Shown here one piece after another: positions 51,363-60,259 of a stretch of 64,000 nucleotides of DNA. The stretch is from positions 1 through 64,000 of the forward strand of contig CALUNH010000003.1 in the NCBI GenBank assembly GCA_944321965.1, read 5' to 3'. Numbering within the stretch: position 1 is the first letter of the stretch; every line of letters begins with the position of its first letter. The DNA comes from an uncultured Alistipes sp. (GTDB lineage Bacteria; Bacteroidota; Bacteroidia; Bacteroidales; Rikenellaceae). The notes under the pieces were generated by a model, which was not told the DNA's origin, did no database searches, and saw nothing but the letters and a program-made list of their open reading frames with translations. The position numbers and the translations under genes are program-made.

Positions 51363-54300
51363 TTAGAAGTTAAGGTCGATGCCGAACGTGAAGGTTGACG
51401 TCAGCGGGAAACCGCCGCGCTGGTAGCCGTCGATCAGCGGACTGGAGTAGCTGCCCGAGGTCATGCGCGACTCGGGGTTGATGCCCTTGTAGTCGTTGCT
51501 CCAGAGGTAGAAGAGGTTGGTTCCCGTCACATAGAAGCGCAGGCCCCGCAGGCCGAGTTTGGTGGCGGCCTTCTTCGGGAGCGTGTAGCCGACCGTCAGG
51601 TTGCGCAGACAGAGGTACGAGGCGTCCTGCAGTCCGAGGTCCGTCAGCATGATGTCGTAACCGTTCTTCGCATAGGGCGTCTTGCCGTCGCCCGGATGTT
51701 CCGGGCTCACCCAGCGGTTCTCCATGTAGGCGCGGTTGTACTTGTGCGATTCGGTGTAGAAGACGTCGCCGTTGAAGACCGTGACACCCTGCACGCCCTG
51801 CAGAAGGAACGAGACATCGAAGTTCCCGATGCAGAAGTTGTTGGTCATGCCCCACGTGAAGTCGGGATAGGGATCGCCCAGCGCCACACGGTCGTTGTCG
51901 TTGAGTTCGCCGTTTCCGTCGGCGTCCCACAACCGCAGACCGCCCGGCACGTCACCGGCGAAGTGGGGATTGGAATTGATCTCCTCCTGGGTGTTCCACA
52001 CGCCGATGCTCTTGAAGCCGTAGTACTGGATCAGCGGTTCGCCGACCCGGGCGATGTAGCTTTCGGAGCGTTCGCCCTGGGTGATGACCTGCGATTCGCC
52101 GCCGATTTCGAGGAGTTTGTTTCGCGTAAGCGAGAAATTCAGGGTCGTCGACCACTCGAAGTTCTTGCGGTTGAACTGGTGCGTGTCGAGCTGAATCTCG
52201 ACACCGGCGTTGCGGACCTTGCCGATGTTGTTCCAGTAGGACTGGAAGCCGGTGAACGACTGCGTGGGCTGCTCGAACAGCAGGGCGCGGGTCACCGAGT
52301 AGTAGCCGTCGAAGGTCAGGGCGATGCGGTTGTCGAGGAACCCGGCGTCGAGACCGAAGTTCCATTCGTCGGTCTGCTCCCAGGTGATATTGGAGTTTGC
52401 GAGCGTCGACGAGGTGTTGGCAGCGCCGGGGATCAGCGTCCCGTTGCCCGATCCGGTGGGATAGTTGGCCGGGTTGAGCACTTCGAGGGCAGCGACGTAG
52501 TCGATGCTGTTGTTACCCGTCACACCGTACGAAGCGCGGAGCTTGAGGTTCGAGAAGACGCGCTGCTCCTTCATGAACTGCTCCTCGGAGATGCGCCATC
52601 CGACCGATACCGACGGGAACCAGGCGTTGCGGTTGCCCGCGGAGAAGAGCGACGAGCGGTCCAGACGCAGCGAGGCCGACAGCAGGTAACGGCCGTCGTA
52701 GCTGTAGGAGATACGGCCCAGATAGGATTCGAGCACTTCGTTCGGATAGCGGAACGTTCCGGTTCCGGAGCCGTTTCCGTTGTTTTCGGAGGCCAGTTCG
52801 AAGATCGTGGCGGCGTTGAGCGTCTGGATGTTGTCCGTGGGGAATCCCGTACCGGTCAGGGCGACGTTCTGCACGCGGGTCGACTCGGCCGTGTAACCGG
52901 CCAGGATGTCGAGGTCGTGACGTCCGAACGTGCGGTTGTAGTTCAGCGTGTTCTCGGAGAGCAGGTCGACGTAGAGCATACTGGTGAAGGTGGCCTCACT
53001 GGCCTCGCCGTCCTTCGTCGCATTCTTGTTGGAGTAGCTGTACGAGGGCCGGTAGCGGACGTTCATGCCGTTCGAAGTCTTGAACGTCAGTCCCTTGCAG
53101 ATATCAACCGTCAGATAGACATTGGCCATGCCCTGGAAATTCTCGTTCCAGCGCGTCGTGTTGGCCATCACGCTGCGGGGGTTGTTGTTCGCCGAGGAGA
53201 AGGGATTCACGCCCGACGCATTGTAGGTCGGGTTCCCGTACTCGTCGGGATCGCCGATCGGGCCGAAAAGGCCGTTGAAGTGGCTGCCGCGGGCGAACCC
53301 CGTGTAGCCGGTCAGGGCCGTGGTCCAGTCGTTGTGGCGGACGGGCAGGAACGACGGCGTGCGGTAGAAGTCGATGAAGTTGTTGCGCGGGCGCGAGGCC
53401 TTCTGGTAGTTGGCCGAGACATTCACGCCGAAGGTGACGGCCTTCGAGAGATTGGCGTCGATCTTGGTGCGGAAGGTGACCTTCTGGACCTCGTTCTGGA
53501 GCATGATACCCTGATCGCGGGTCCAGGCGGCCGACGAATAGTAACGGATATCGCGTTTGCCGCCCTGGACGGAGAACTGGGCATTGGTGACGCTGGCCAC
53601 ATCACGCAGGCCTTCGCGCTGCCAGTCCGTCGAGCCGATGTTCTGCTCGATCCAGGCGGCGACCTTGTCCTGGGTCTTCACGGCCGGACCGCCCCAGGCG
53701 GCCTCCTTCTCCTGCCACTGGAGGTACTCCGTGGCGGTGAGCAGGTCGTGGAGCTGGTAGGCCCACTTGACGCCCTGATAGAGTTTTACGGAGTAGCGGG
53801 GTTTTTCGGAGACGCCGCTCTTGGTGGTGATCATGATGACGCCGTTTGCGGCCCGCGAACCGTAGATGGCGGCCGAGGCGGCATCCTTCAGGACTTCGAT
53901 GGACTGAATATCCGAGGGGTTGAGCGTCGACAGGCCGTCGGGAACGGGATATCCGTCGATGATGATGAGCGGCGAGCTGTCGGCCGAGATCGAACCCGTA
54001 CCGCGCACGCGGATCGAGGGTGTGACACCCACCTCGGAGGTCGTGTTGTTGATCGTCAGACCCGGGATCTGGCCCTGGAGAGCGGTTGTAACGTCGGAGA
54101 CAGGACGGTCGGCGAGCACGTCGCCGTCGATTTTGGCAATCGAGCCGGTGAGGTGCGATTTCTTCTGCACACCATAACCGACGACCACGATCTCATCGAG
54201 CTCTGCGGCATCGGGTTCCATTTTCACATTGATGACGGTCTGCTTGCCGACTTTGATTTCGACTTTCTTATAGCCGACATAGGAGAACTCCAGCACGGCC

Positions 54301-54521
54301 TCTTCGCCCGGAACGGTCAGCGAATAGGAGCCGTCGATACCGGTCGCGGTTCCGGTTGCGGGGGGCGGATTTTTGACCACTACGGAGACTCCGATCAGCG
54401 GTCCCTGCTCATCGGAGACCACACCACGGATCGTGATCTTTTGTGCATAGGCGGCCACCGTGCCGAGCAGCAACGCTGCGAGCAACAGCAGTGACCTTGA
54501 CAGGTAATTTTTAGCCATCAT
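51363..54521 (-). CDS. susC: SusC/RagA TonB-linked outer-membrane transporter
   Basis: The 1052-aa transporter has a signal peptide, a carboxypeptidase-D-like domain (about 28-100, ITIRGVVSDEQGPLIGVSVVV), the LDEIVVVGYGVQKK TonB-box-like segment, a plug (about 115-235, with QSIEVLKDAASAAIYGSRA) and a 22-strand barrel ending in FTFGIDLNF. It has no N-terminal STN domain, so it is not linked to an ECF anti-sigma system. It heads the alginate operon. The start is either of two adjacent ATGs (54521 or 54518). Confidence 0.97.
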   Translation of the reverse strand: MMAKNYLSRSLLLLAALLLGTVAAYAQKITIRGVVSDEQGPLIGVSVVVKNPPPATGTATGIDGSYSLTVPGEEAVLEFSYVGYKKVEIKVGKQTVINVKMEPDAAELDEIVVVGYGVQKKSHLTGSIAKIDGDVLADRPVSDVTTALQGQIPGLTINNTTSEVGVTPSIRVRGTGSISADSSPLIIIDGYPVPDGLSTLNPSDIQSIEVLKDAASAAIYGSRAANGVIMITTKSGVSEKPRYSVKLYQGVKWAYQLHDLLTATEYLQWQEKEAAWGGPAVKTQDKVAAWIEQNIGSTDWQREGLRDVASVTNAQFSVQGGKRDIRYYSSAAWTRDQGIMLQNEVQKVTFRTKIDANLSKAVTFGVNVSANYQKASRPRNNFIDFYRTPSFLPVRHNDWTTALTGYTGFARGSHFNGLFGPIGDPDEYGNPTYNASGVNPFSSANNNPRSVMANTTRWNENFQGMANVYLTVDICKGLTFKTSNGMNVRYRPSYSYSNKNATKDGEASEATFTSMLYVDLLSENTLNYNRTFGRHDLDILAGYTAESTRVQNVALTGTGFPTDNIQTLNAATIFELASENNGNGSGTGTFRYPNEVLESYLGRISYSYDGRYLLSASLRLDRSSLFSAGNRNAWFPSVSVGWRISEEQFMKEQRVFSNLKLRASYGVTGNNSIDYVAALEVLNPANYPTGSGNGTLIPGAANTSSTLANSNITWEQTDEWNFGLDAGFLDNRIALTFDGYYSVTRALLFEQPTQSFTGFQSYWNNIGKVRNAGVEIQLDTHQFNRKNFEWSTTLNFSLTRNKLLEIGGESQVITQGERSESYIARVGEPLIQYYGFKSIGVWNTQEEINSNPHFAGDVPGGLRLWDADGNGELNDNDRVALGDPYPDFTWGMTNNFCIGNFDVSFLLQGVQGVTVFNGDVFYTESHKYNRAYMENRWVSPEHPGDGKTPYAKNGYDIMLTDLGLQDASYLCLRNLTVGYTLPKKAATKLGLRGLRFYVTGTNLFYLWSNDYKGINPESRMTSGSYSSPLIDGYQRGGFPLTSTFTFGIDLNF

Positions 54522-54586
54522 GCAGTTTTAAGTTATAGGTTAGTTATTGATTATGAGGCTATTATATGTGTCCAAAATCGGCAATC

Positions 54587-54622
54587 TGGTAAACCAAACT
54601 GGTGCGCCAAACTGGTAAACCA
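54587..54622. promoter_or_regulatory. Three phased operator boxes before susC
   Basis: TGGTAAACCA (54587-54596), TGGTGCGCCA (54600-54609) and TGGTAAACCA (54613-54622) repeat with a 13-bp period. Each matches TGGTnnACCA except for one base in the middle box. The proximal box begins 15 bp downstream of the susC -7 element, so the cluster lies in the 5' leader just after the start site. The spacing equals that at the esterase/lyase promoters, supporting binding by the GntR regulator of the locus. Confidence 0.65.
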
Positions 54623-54637
54623 ATTTTGAACCGTGCA

Positions 54638-54669
54638 CAAAGATATAGAAAAAAAGAGAATACGCGCAA
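54638..54669 (-). promoter_or_regulatory. Promoter of the susC operon
   Basis: On the minus strand TTG (54667-54669), 21-bp spacer, TATCTTTG (54638-54645). The leader to the susC ATG is about 110 nt. The bases after the -7 element (GTTCAAnnTTGGTTnACCA) are shared with the esterase promoter. Confidence 0.65.
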
Positions 54670-54994
54670 ATTTCCACGCGATTTTTTTGCCTCCCGGAAG
54701 CATTTTTTTCACTTTTCCAGCGCCGAGCCAGAATCACCATATATATATGCGGAAAGAGGGTAAGGATCAGGATGTTGAAAAAGTCGGAAAAAGAGTCCGG
54801 ATTTCCCCCCCCGAAACGACTCCGCACACCTCCCGGCGGAGGTCAAATACCGCCCGGAAAAGCTACGATGACTCCGGAATCCGGAGGTTCCGGTCCGGCA
54901 AGCCCTTAGGATTAACACTTTTACACAAAACCGACGATTTGTGATATAATTTTCGAGTATTTATACTTTATAAATAATAAACAGACGCAAAAAA

Positions 54995-55024
54995 TTGCCT
55001 TTTTGCGAAAAATTCGTAATTTTG
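54995..55024 (+). promoter_or_regulatory. Promoter of the ior operon
   Basis: TTG (54995-54997), 19-bp spacer, TAATTTTG (55017-55024), 31 bp before iorA. Confidence 0.65.
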
Positions 55025-55055
55025 TAAAAACCGAAGGATAAACCAACTGCTGCTT

Positions 55056-56654
55056 ATGCCAAAACGAGAACTTTTGCTCGGAGACGAAGCCCTCGCGCTG
55101 GGAGCACTCCACGCAGGGCTGTCGGGCGTCTTCGCCTACCCGGGCACTCCGTCCACCGAAATCACCGAATATATCCAGGGCCACCCGCTGGCTGCCGAAC
55201 GCGGCGTGCACCGCACCTGGTCGACCAATGAAAAGACCGCCATGGAGGAGGCGCTCGGCATGTCATTCGTCGGCAAACGCGCCATGGTCTGCATGAAACA
55301 CGTCGGGCTGAATGTCGCCGCCGACGCCTTCGTCAACTCCGCGATGACCGGTGCCCACGGAGGCCTGGTCGTCGTCGTGGCCGACGATCCCTCGATGCAC
55401 TCCTCGCAGAACGAGCAGGACTCGCGTTTCTACGGGCAGTTCGCCATGATCCCGATCTTAGAACCCGCCTCCCAGCAGGAGGCCTACGACATGGCCCGGG
55501 CGGCTTTCGACCTCTCCGAACGCTTCCAGATTCCCGTGCTGATGCGCCTGACCACCCGCATGGCCCACTCGCGGGCCGTGGTCGAGGTCGCAGCGCCGCG
55601 GGACCCGAATCCCCTGAGCTATCCGGGACAGCCCCGCCAGTGGGTCCTCATGCCCGGGAACTCCCGCCTGCGCTACAAGGCGCTGATCGACGACTGCGCC
55701 CGGCTGGAAAACGAAGCCGCCCGAAGCCCCTTCAACCGCTACACCGAAGGGTCGGACCGCCGCCTCGGCATCATCGCCTGCGGAATCGGCTGCAACTACC
55801 TGATGGAGAACTATCCGGAAGGATGCCCCTATCCGGTGCTGAAGATCGCGCAATACCCGCTGCCAAAGGAGTCGGTGCGGCGGCTGGCCGCGGAGTGCCA
55901 GGAGCTGCTGATCATCGAGGAGGGGCAGCCGCTCGTCGAACAGGCCGTGCGGGGCGTGCTGCCCGCACCGCTGAAGATCCGCGGGCGCCTGACCGGCGAA
56001 CTCCCCCGCACCGGAGAACTCACCCCCGACAGCGTGCGCGCCGCACTGGGGCTCGCCCCGCACCGCGCCCATGCGGCCAGTGAGATCGTCGTACCGCGTC
56101 CGCCCGCCCTCTGCCAGGGATGCGGGCACCGCGACATGTACACCGCACTGACCGAAGTCGTGCGCGAATTCCCCAACGGGAAGGTCTTCAGCGACATCGG
56201 CTGCTACACCTTAGGGTGGCTGGCGCCGTTCCACGCCATCGACACGTGCGTCGACATGGGCGCCTCGATCACCATGGCCATCGGCGCCGCACACGCCGGA
56301 CAACACCCCGCCATCGCGGTCATCGGCGACTCGACCTTCACCCACTCGGGCATGACCGGGCTGCTGGATGCCGTCAACGAAGGGGCCGACATTACGGTGG
56401 TGATCTCCGACAACCTCACCACGGGCATGACCGGCGGCCAGGATTCCGCCGGTACGGGACGCCTGGAGCAGATCTGCGCCGGAATCGGCGTCGATCCGGC
56501 CCACATCCGCGTGGTGGTTCCGCTGCCGAAGAACCGCGAGGAGATGAAGCAAATCCTCCGCGAAGAGATCGCCTACAAGGGCGTTTCGGTGATCATCCCG
56601 CGCCGCGAGTGCATCCAGACCGCCAAACGCCACACCGCTGCCAAAAACAAGTAA
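55056..56654 (+). CDS. iorA: Indolepyruvate:ferredoxin oxidoreductase, alpha subunit
   Basis: The TPP enzyme oxidatively decarboxylates aryl-pyruvates (indole-, phenyl-, hydroxyphenylpyruvate) to aryl-acetyl-CoA and reduces ferredoxin. The 532-aa protein starts with the pyrimidine-binding domain (LLLGDEALALGALHAGLSGVFAYPGTPSTEI) and has the TPP-binding domain (ALCQGCGHRDMYTAL, GDIGCYTLG variant SDIGCYTLG, GDSTFTHSGMTGLLDAVN) at about 350-500. It ends at about 532 without the C-terminal ferredoxin domain (no CxxCxxC), which longer archaeal IorA proteins carry. iorB follows after 13 bp. Confidence 0.93.
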   Translation: MPKRELLLGDEALALGALHAGLSGVFAYPGTPSTEITEYIQGHPLAAERGVHRTWSTNEKTAMEEALGMSFVGKRAMVCMKHVGLNVAADAFVNSAMTGAHGGLVVVVADDPSMHSSQNEQDSRFYGQFAMIPILEPASQQEAYDMARAAFDLSERFQIPVLMRLTTRMAHSRAVVEVAAPRDPNPLSYPGQPRQWVLMPGNSRLRYKALIDDCARLENEAARSPFNRYTEGSDRRLGIIACGIGCNYLMENYPEGCPYPVLKIAQYPLPKESVRRLAAECQELLIIEEGQPLVEQAVRGVLPAPLKIRGRLTGELPRTGELTPDSVRAALGLAPHRAHAASEIVVPRPPALCQGCGHRDMYTALTEVVREFPNGKVFSDIGCYTLGWLAPFHAIDTCVDMGASITMAIGAAHAGQHPAIAVIGDSTFTHSGMTGLLDAVNEGADITVVISDNLTTGMTGGQDSAGTGRLEQICAGIGVDPAHIRVVVPLPKNREEMKQILREEIAYKGVSVIIPRRECIQTAKRHTAAKNK

Positions 56655-56667
56655 ATCCGCAAACGCC

Positions 56668-57255
56668 ATGAAAAAAGACATCATACTCTCGGGCGTGGGA
56701 GGACAGGGGATTCTCTCCATCGCCACCGTGATCGGACACGCCGCCCTGGCCGAGGGGCTGCAGCTCAAGCAGGCCGAAGTCCACGGCATGAGCCAGCGCG
56801 GCGGCGACGTACAGTCGCACCTGAGGATCTCCTCCCGGGAGATCCGTTCGGACCTCATTCCGCGCGGCGGGGCCGATCTGATCGTTTCGCTCGAACCCAT
56901 GGAGGCGCTGCGTTACCTGCCGTGGCTCGCGGCCGAGGGGTGGGTGGTGACCGGCACGACACCGGTAATCAACATCCCGAACTACCCCGACGAGGCGGAC
57001 CTGAACCGGGAACTGCAGGCCCTGCCGCACGTCATTCTGCTCGACGCCGAAGCACTGGCCCGCGAGGCGGGATCGCCGCGTTCGGCCAACATGGCCCTGC
57101 TGGGCGCCACGGCCCCGCTCCTGGGCATCGAGACCGCAAAGCTTGAGGAGGGCATCCGCGCCATCTTCGCCCGCAAGGGCGAGACCGTTGTCGAGGCGAA
57201 CCTCGCAGCCTTCCACGCAGGCTATCAAACCGCTCAAAAACAGACCGAACGATGA
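56668..57255 (+). CDS. iorB: Indolepyruvate:ferredoxin oxidoreductase, beta subunit
   Basis: The 195-aa gamma-type domain of 2-oxoacid oxidoreductases begins KDIILSGVGGQGILSIATVIGHAALAEGLQLKQAEVHGMSQRGGDV and contains TGTTPVINIP. It forms the complex with IorA in the cytoplasm. Its stop overlaps the next ATG by 4 bp (ATGA), so the aminotransferase is translationally coupled. Confidence 0.93.
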   Translation: MKKDIILSGVGGQGILSIATVIGHAALAEGLQLKQAEVHGMSQRGGDVQSHLRISSREIRSDLIPRGGADLIVSLEPMEALRYLPWLAAEGWVVTGTTPVINIPNYPDEADLNRELQALPHVILLDAEALAREAGSPRSANMALLGATAPLLGIETAKLEEGIRAIFARKGETVVEANLAAFHAGYQTAQKQTER

Positions 57256-58586
57256 ACGCACCTTTCGACCGCCGCTTCCTGCAGGAGGCGCTCAAACAGA
57301 TGGATATCGCGGATATCGCCCGTGCGACGATCCGCCAGTCGGGCGACATCGCCCGCATCATGGAACGCACGACAGGCGAAGAGTTCCTGCACCTGGAGAT
57401 GGGCGTTCCGGGGCTGCCGCCCGAACGGGTGGGCGTCGAGGCCGAACGCCGGGCGCTGGACTCGGGCGTAGCGTCGCAGTACCCCAACATGTACGGCATT
57501 CCGGAGCTGAAAGAGCAGGCCGCACGCTTCATCCGGGCCTACCTCGACGTGGAGATCGACCCCCGGGGCTGCATCCCGACGGTCGGCTCGATGCAGGGGA
57601 GTTTCACGACCTTCCTGCTCTGCTCGCAGCTCGATCCCGCCAGGAGGAAGATCCTCTTCATCGACCCCGGTTTCCCCGTACAGCGGAGCCAGGTGCGCAT
57701 CCTCGGCATCCCGAACGACTCGTTCGACATCTACGACTTCCGGGCCGAGAAACTCGGGCCGAAACTCGAAAGCTACCTCGCGCAGGGCGACGTGGCGGCC
57801 ATCGTCTATTCGAATCCGAACAACCCGTCGTGGGTCTGCCTCACGGAAGAGGAGCTGCGCACGATCGGCGAACTGGCCACCCGTTACGACGCCATCGTCA
57901 TCGAGGACCTGGCCTACCTCTGCATGGACTTCCGCAAGCCGCTGGGGCGCCCCTTCGAAGCGCCGTATCAGGCCACCGTGGCCCGCTATACGAAGAACTG
58001 GATCCTGCTGATCTCCGGCTCGAAGATCTTCAGCTATGCCGGGCAGCGGATTGCCGTGGCGGCCTTCTCCGACACGTTGTTCCGGCGCGAATACCCGGCG
58101 CTGCGTGACCGCTACGGCATCGGGCGTCTGGGTGACGCCTATGTCCTGACGTTCCTCTATGCCGCCTCGTCGGGCACAAGCCACTCGGCCCAGCACGCCC
58201 TGGCGGCGATGTTTCGGGCCGCGGCCGACGGAGAGCTGGATTTCGTGGGCGAAACCGCCGAATACGGCCGCCGGGCCCGACTGACGAAGGAGATCTTCCT
58301 GCGCCACGGATTCCGCATCGTCTACGACAAGGACCGCCACGAAAAGATCGGCGACGGATTCTTCTATACGATCGGCTACGGGACGATGACCAGTGCCGAA
58401 TTGCTGAGCGAGCTGCTGCTGTGCGGCGTCTGCGCCATCTCGCTCTCCTCGACCGGGAGCCGCCAGCACGGAATCCGGGTGTGCGTCTCACAGATGAACC
58501 GACCCGAACAGTTCGAATCGCTCGACCGCCGTCTCGCTCTCTTTGCCGAGAACCACCCGCTGCAAGAAAAACCTGATCTGCCATGA
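57252..58586 (+). CDS. PLP-dependent aminotransferase class I/II
   Basis: The 444-aa fold-type I aminotransferase has VYSNPNNPSWVCLTEEEL (cofactor-contacting Asn-Pro), a catalytic Asp-type motif IVIEDLAYLCMDF and the Schiff-base Lys in ISGSKIFSYAGQRIA (about 259). Position between iorB and a CoA-transferase suggests it supplies aryl-pyruvates from aromatic amino acids, but the motif set does not fix the substrate. It overlaps both neighbours by 4 bp. Confidence 0.88.
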   Translation: MNAPFDRRFLQEALKQMDIADIARATIRQSGDIARIMERTTGEEFLHLEMGVPGLPPERVGVEAERRALDSGVASQYPNMYGIPELKEQAARFIRAYLDVEIDPRGCIPTVGSMQGSFTTFLLCSQLDPARRKILFIDPGFPVQRSQVRILGIPNDSFDIYDFRAEKLGPKLESYLAQGDVAAIVYSNPNNPSWVCLTEEELRTIGELATRYDAIVIEDLAYLCMDFRKPLGRPFEAPYQATVARYTKNWILLISGSKIFSYAGQRIAVAAFSDTLFRREYPALRDRYGIGRLGDAYVLTFLYAASSGTSHSAQHALAAMFRAAADGELDFVGETAEYGRRARLTKEIFLRHGFRIVYDKDRHEKIGDGFFYTIGYGTMTSAELLSELLLCGVCAISLSSTGSRQHGIRVCVSQMNRPEQFESLDRRLALFAENHPLQEKPDLP

Positions 58587-59878
58587 CATACACGACAGCC
58601 GCGGAGGCGGTAAAACTCATCCAATCGGGCCAGAGCGTCTACATCCAGGGCAGCACGTCGATCCCCGAGGTGCTGGTCGCCGCGCTGGCCGAGCGGGGCG
58701 GGGAGCTGCACGGCGTGAAGCTCTACTCGGCCTTCGCCGTGGGAGCCCACGAGGCACCCTACTGCCGACCCGAATTCCGCGAATCGTTCCTCGTGAACAG
58801 CCTCTTCGTGGCCAACAACATCCGCCGCTGGCTCGCAGACGGATACGGGCAGTCGATCCCGGCCTTCCTGGGCGAAATCCCGGGGCTGTTCCGCGACGGC
58901 ACCCTGCCGCTCGACGTGGCGCTGATCAACGTCTCGCCCCCGGATGCCGACGGTTACTGCTCGTTCGGGGTCTCGGCCGACCTCGCGGTTTCGGCCGTAG
59001 AATGCGCCCGGACCGTCATCGCGCAGGTCAACCGGGCCATGCCCTTCTCCTACGGCGACGCCGTCGTCCACTCGTCGCGCTTCGCGGCGGCCGTGGAGGT
59101 CGATTCGCCGCTGGTGGAGGTCCCGACGGCCGTGCCGACCGAAACCGAACTCCGCATCGGCAACTACATCGCCGAGCTGATCCCCGACGGCGCCACGCTG
59201 CAAATCGGCGTCGGCGGAATCCCGAATGCCGTACTCGGGGCGCTCAAGGATCACAAACACCTCGGGCTCCACACCGAGGCGATGACCGACGGCGTGCTGC
59301 CGCTGCTGGAGAGCGGCGTGATCGACAACTCGCAGAAGGTGGTCATGCCCGGGGTAACGGTGGCGTCGCTGGCCCTCGGGTCGCGCCGCCTGTACGATTA
59401 CATGGACTACCGCAAAGATCTGGTGATGAAGGATGTAGCGTGGACCAACGACCCGTTCCGCATCCGCCGGAACCCGAAGGTCATGGCCATCAATTCGGCC
59501 GTGGAGGTCGACCTCACAGGGCAGGTGTGCGCCGATTCGGTCGGCGAGCGCATCATCTCGGGCGTCGGAGGCCAGCACGACTTCATGTACGGAGGCTCGC
59601 TCTCCGAAGGGGGCAAGACCTTCATCGCCATGCCGTCGATGACCCCGAAGGGAGAGTCGAAAATCAAGGCGCTGCTGACCCCCGGAGCCGGTGTGGTGAC
59701 GACGCGCCACATGATTCAGCACGTCGTTACGGAGTACGGCGTGGCACACCTCCGGGGCCGGAACCTCGCCGAGCGCGCCCGGGCGCTGATCTCGATCGCG
59801 CATCCGTCGGTCCGCGAGGAGTTGGAACGCGCCGCTGCCGAGCGTTTCGGCTACTCGTTTCTGCGCATGAAGAGGTAA
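58583..59878 (+). CDS. Acetyl-CoA hydrolase/CoA-transferase family protein
   Basis: The 431-aa protein of the Cat1/4-hydroxybutyrate CoA-transferase family shows LINVSPPDADGYCSFGVSAD, the catalytic Glu region LGLHTEAMTDGVLPLL, GVGGQHDFMYG and TEYGVAHLRGRNLAERARALI. These enzymes move CoA from one acyl group to acetate or another acid. After IorAB it would release the aryl-acetate while conserving the thioester. It is last gene of the operon, with a terminator 315 bp downstream. Confidence 0.9.
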   Translation: MTYTTAAEAVKLIQSGQSVYIQGSTSIPEVLVAALAERGGELHGVKLYSAFAVGAHEAPYCRPEFRESFLVNSLFVANNIRRWLADGYGQSIPAFLGEIPGLFRDGTLPLDVALINVSPPDADGYCSFGVSADLAVSAVECARTVIAQVNRAMPFSYGDAVVHSSRFAAAVEVDSPLVEVPTAVPTETELRIGNYIAELIPDGATLQIGVGGIPNAVLGALKDHKHLGLHTEAMTDGVLPLLESGVIDNSQKVVMPGVTVASLALGSRRLYDYMDYRKDLVMKDVAWTNDPFRIRRNPKVMAINSAVEVDLTGQVCADSVGERIISGVGGQHDFMYGGSLSEGGKTFIAMPSMTPKGESKIKALLTPGAGVVTTRHMIQHVVTEYGVAHLRGRNLAERARALISIAHPSVREELERAAAERFGYSFLRMKR

Positions 59879-60192
59879 CCGGGCAGGAGCCGACCGGGGA
59901 GGGGCCGGACGGGATACGGTCCCCAAAAGGGCAGGCCGGGGCAGAGAAAAAGAGAGGGGAACAGACCGAAAAACAAGCGAAAAAAAGAGAAGGGAGCAGC
60001 CGGGAGATACCGGAAGAGAGGATAGAGAGACCGGAAAGGAGTGAAAGAGAGTGGGAACTATTGAAACATCCGAACGCCCGGTAATCCGATCTTCCGGCCG
60101 CCCGGCTGCCCGGCCGCCCCAATCCACCCAATCCACCCAATTCGCCCGATTCGCCCGATTCGCCCGATTCGCCCGATTCGCCCGGGGAGCGT
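59879..60192. repeat. Low-complexity spacer with purine tract and 10-bp repeats
   Basis: Bases 59940-60050 are an A/G-rich simple tract. Bases 60119-60184 are near-exact short tandem repeats of CCACCCAAT and then CGCCCGATT. No coding pattern is present. Confidence 0.75.
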
Positions 60193-60223
60193 CCGGATTC
60201 CACACGGAAACCGGGCTTTTTTT
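60193..60223 (+). terminator. Terminator of the ior operon
   Basis: Stem CCGGaTTCC (60193-60201) with GGAAaCCGG (60206-60214), loop ACAC, one A-A mismatch, then GC and a run of seven T. Confidence 0.75.
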
Positions 60224-60224
60224 A

Positions 60225-60232
60225 TACCTTTG
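60225..60232 (+). promoter_or_regulatory. -7 element for the HAD gene
   Basis: TACCTTTG fits TAnnTTTG; no good -33. It directly adjoins the T-run of the preceding terminator, so the two units meet within a few bases. Confidence 0.45.
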
Positions 60233-60259
60233 CCGTCAAGAAACCCTTTTCATCCGACC

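Larger units (their letters stand above)
54522..55055. other. Divergent regulatory spacer, susC/iorA
   Basis: This AT-rich spacer of 534 bp contains the susC promoter and operator cluster (54587-54669) and the iorA promoter (54995-55024). Between about 54680 and 54940 I see nothing but a short TATATATATG run and a purine-rich patch. Confidence 0.6.
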
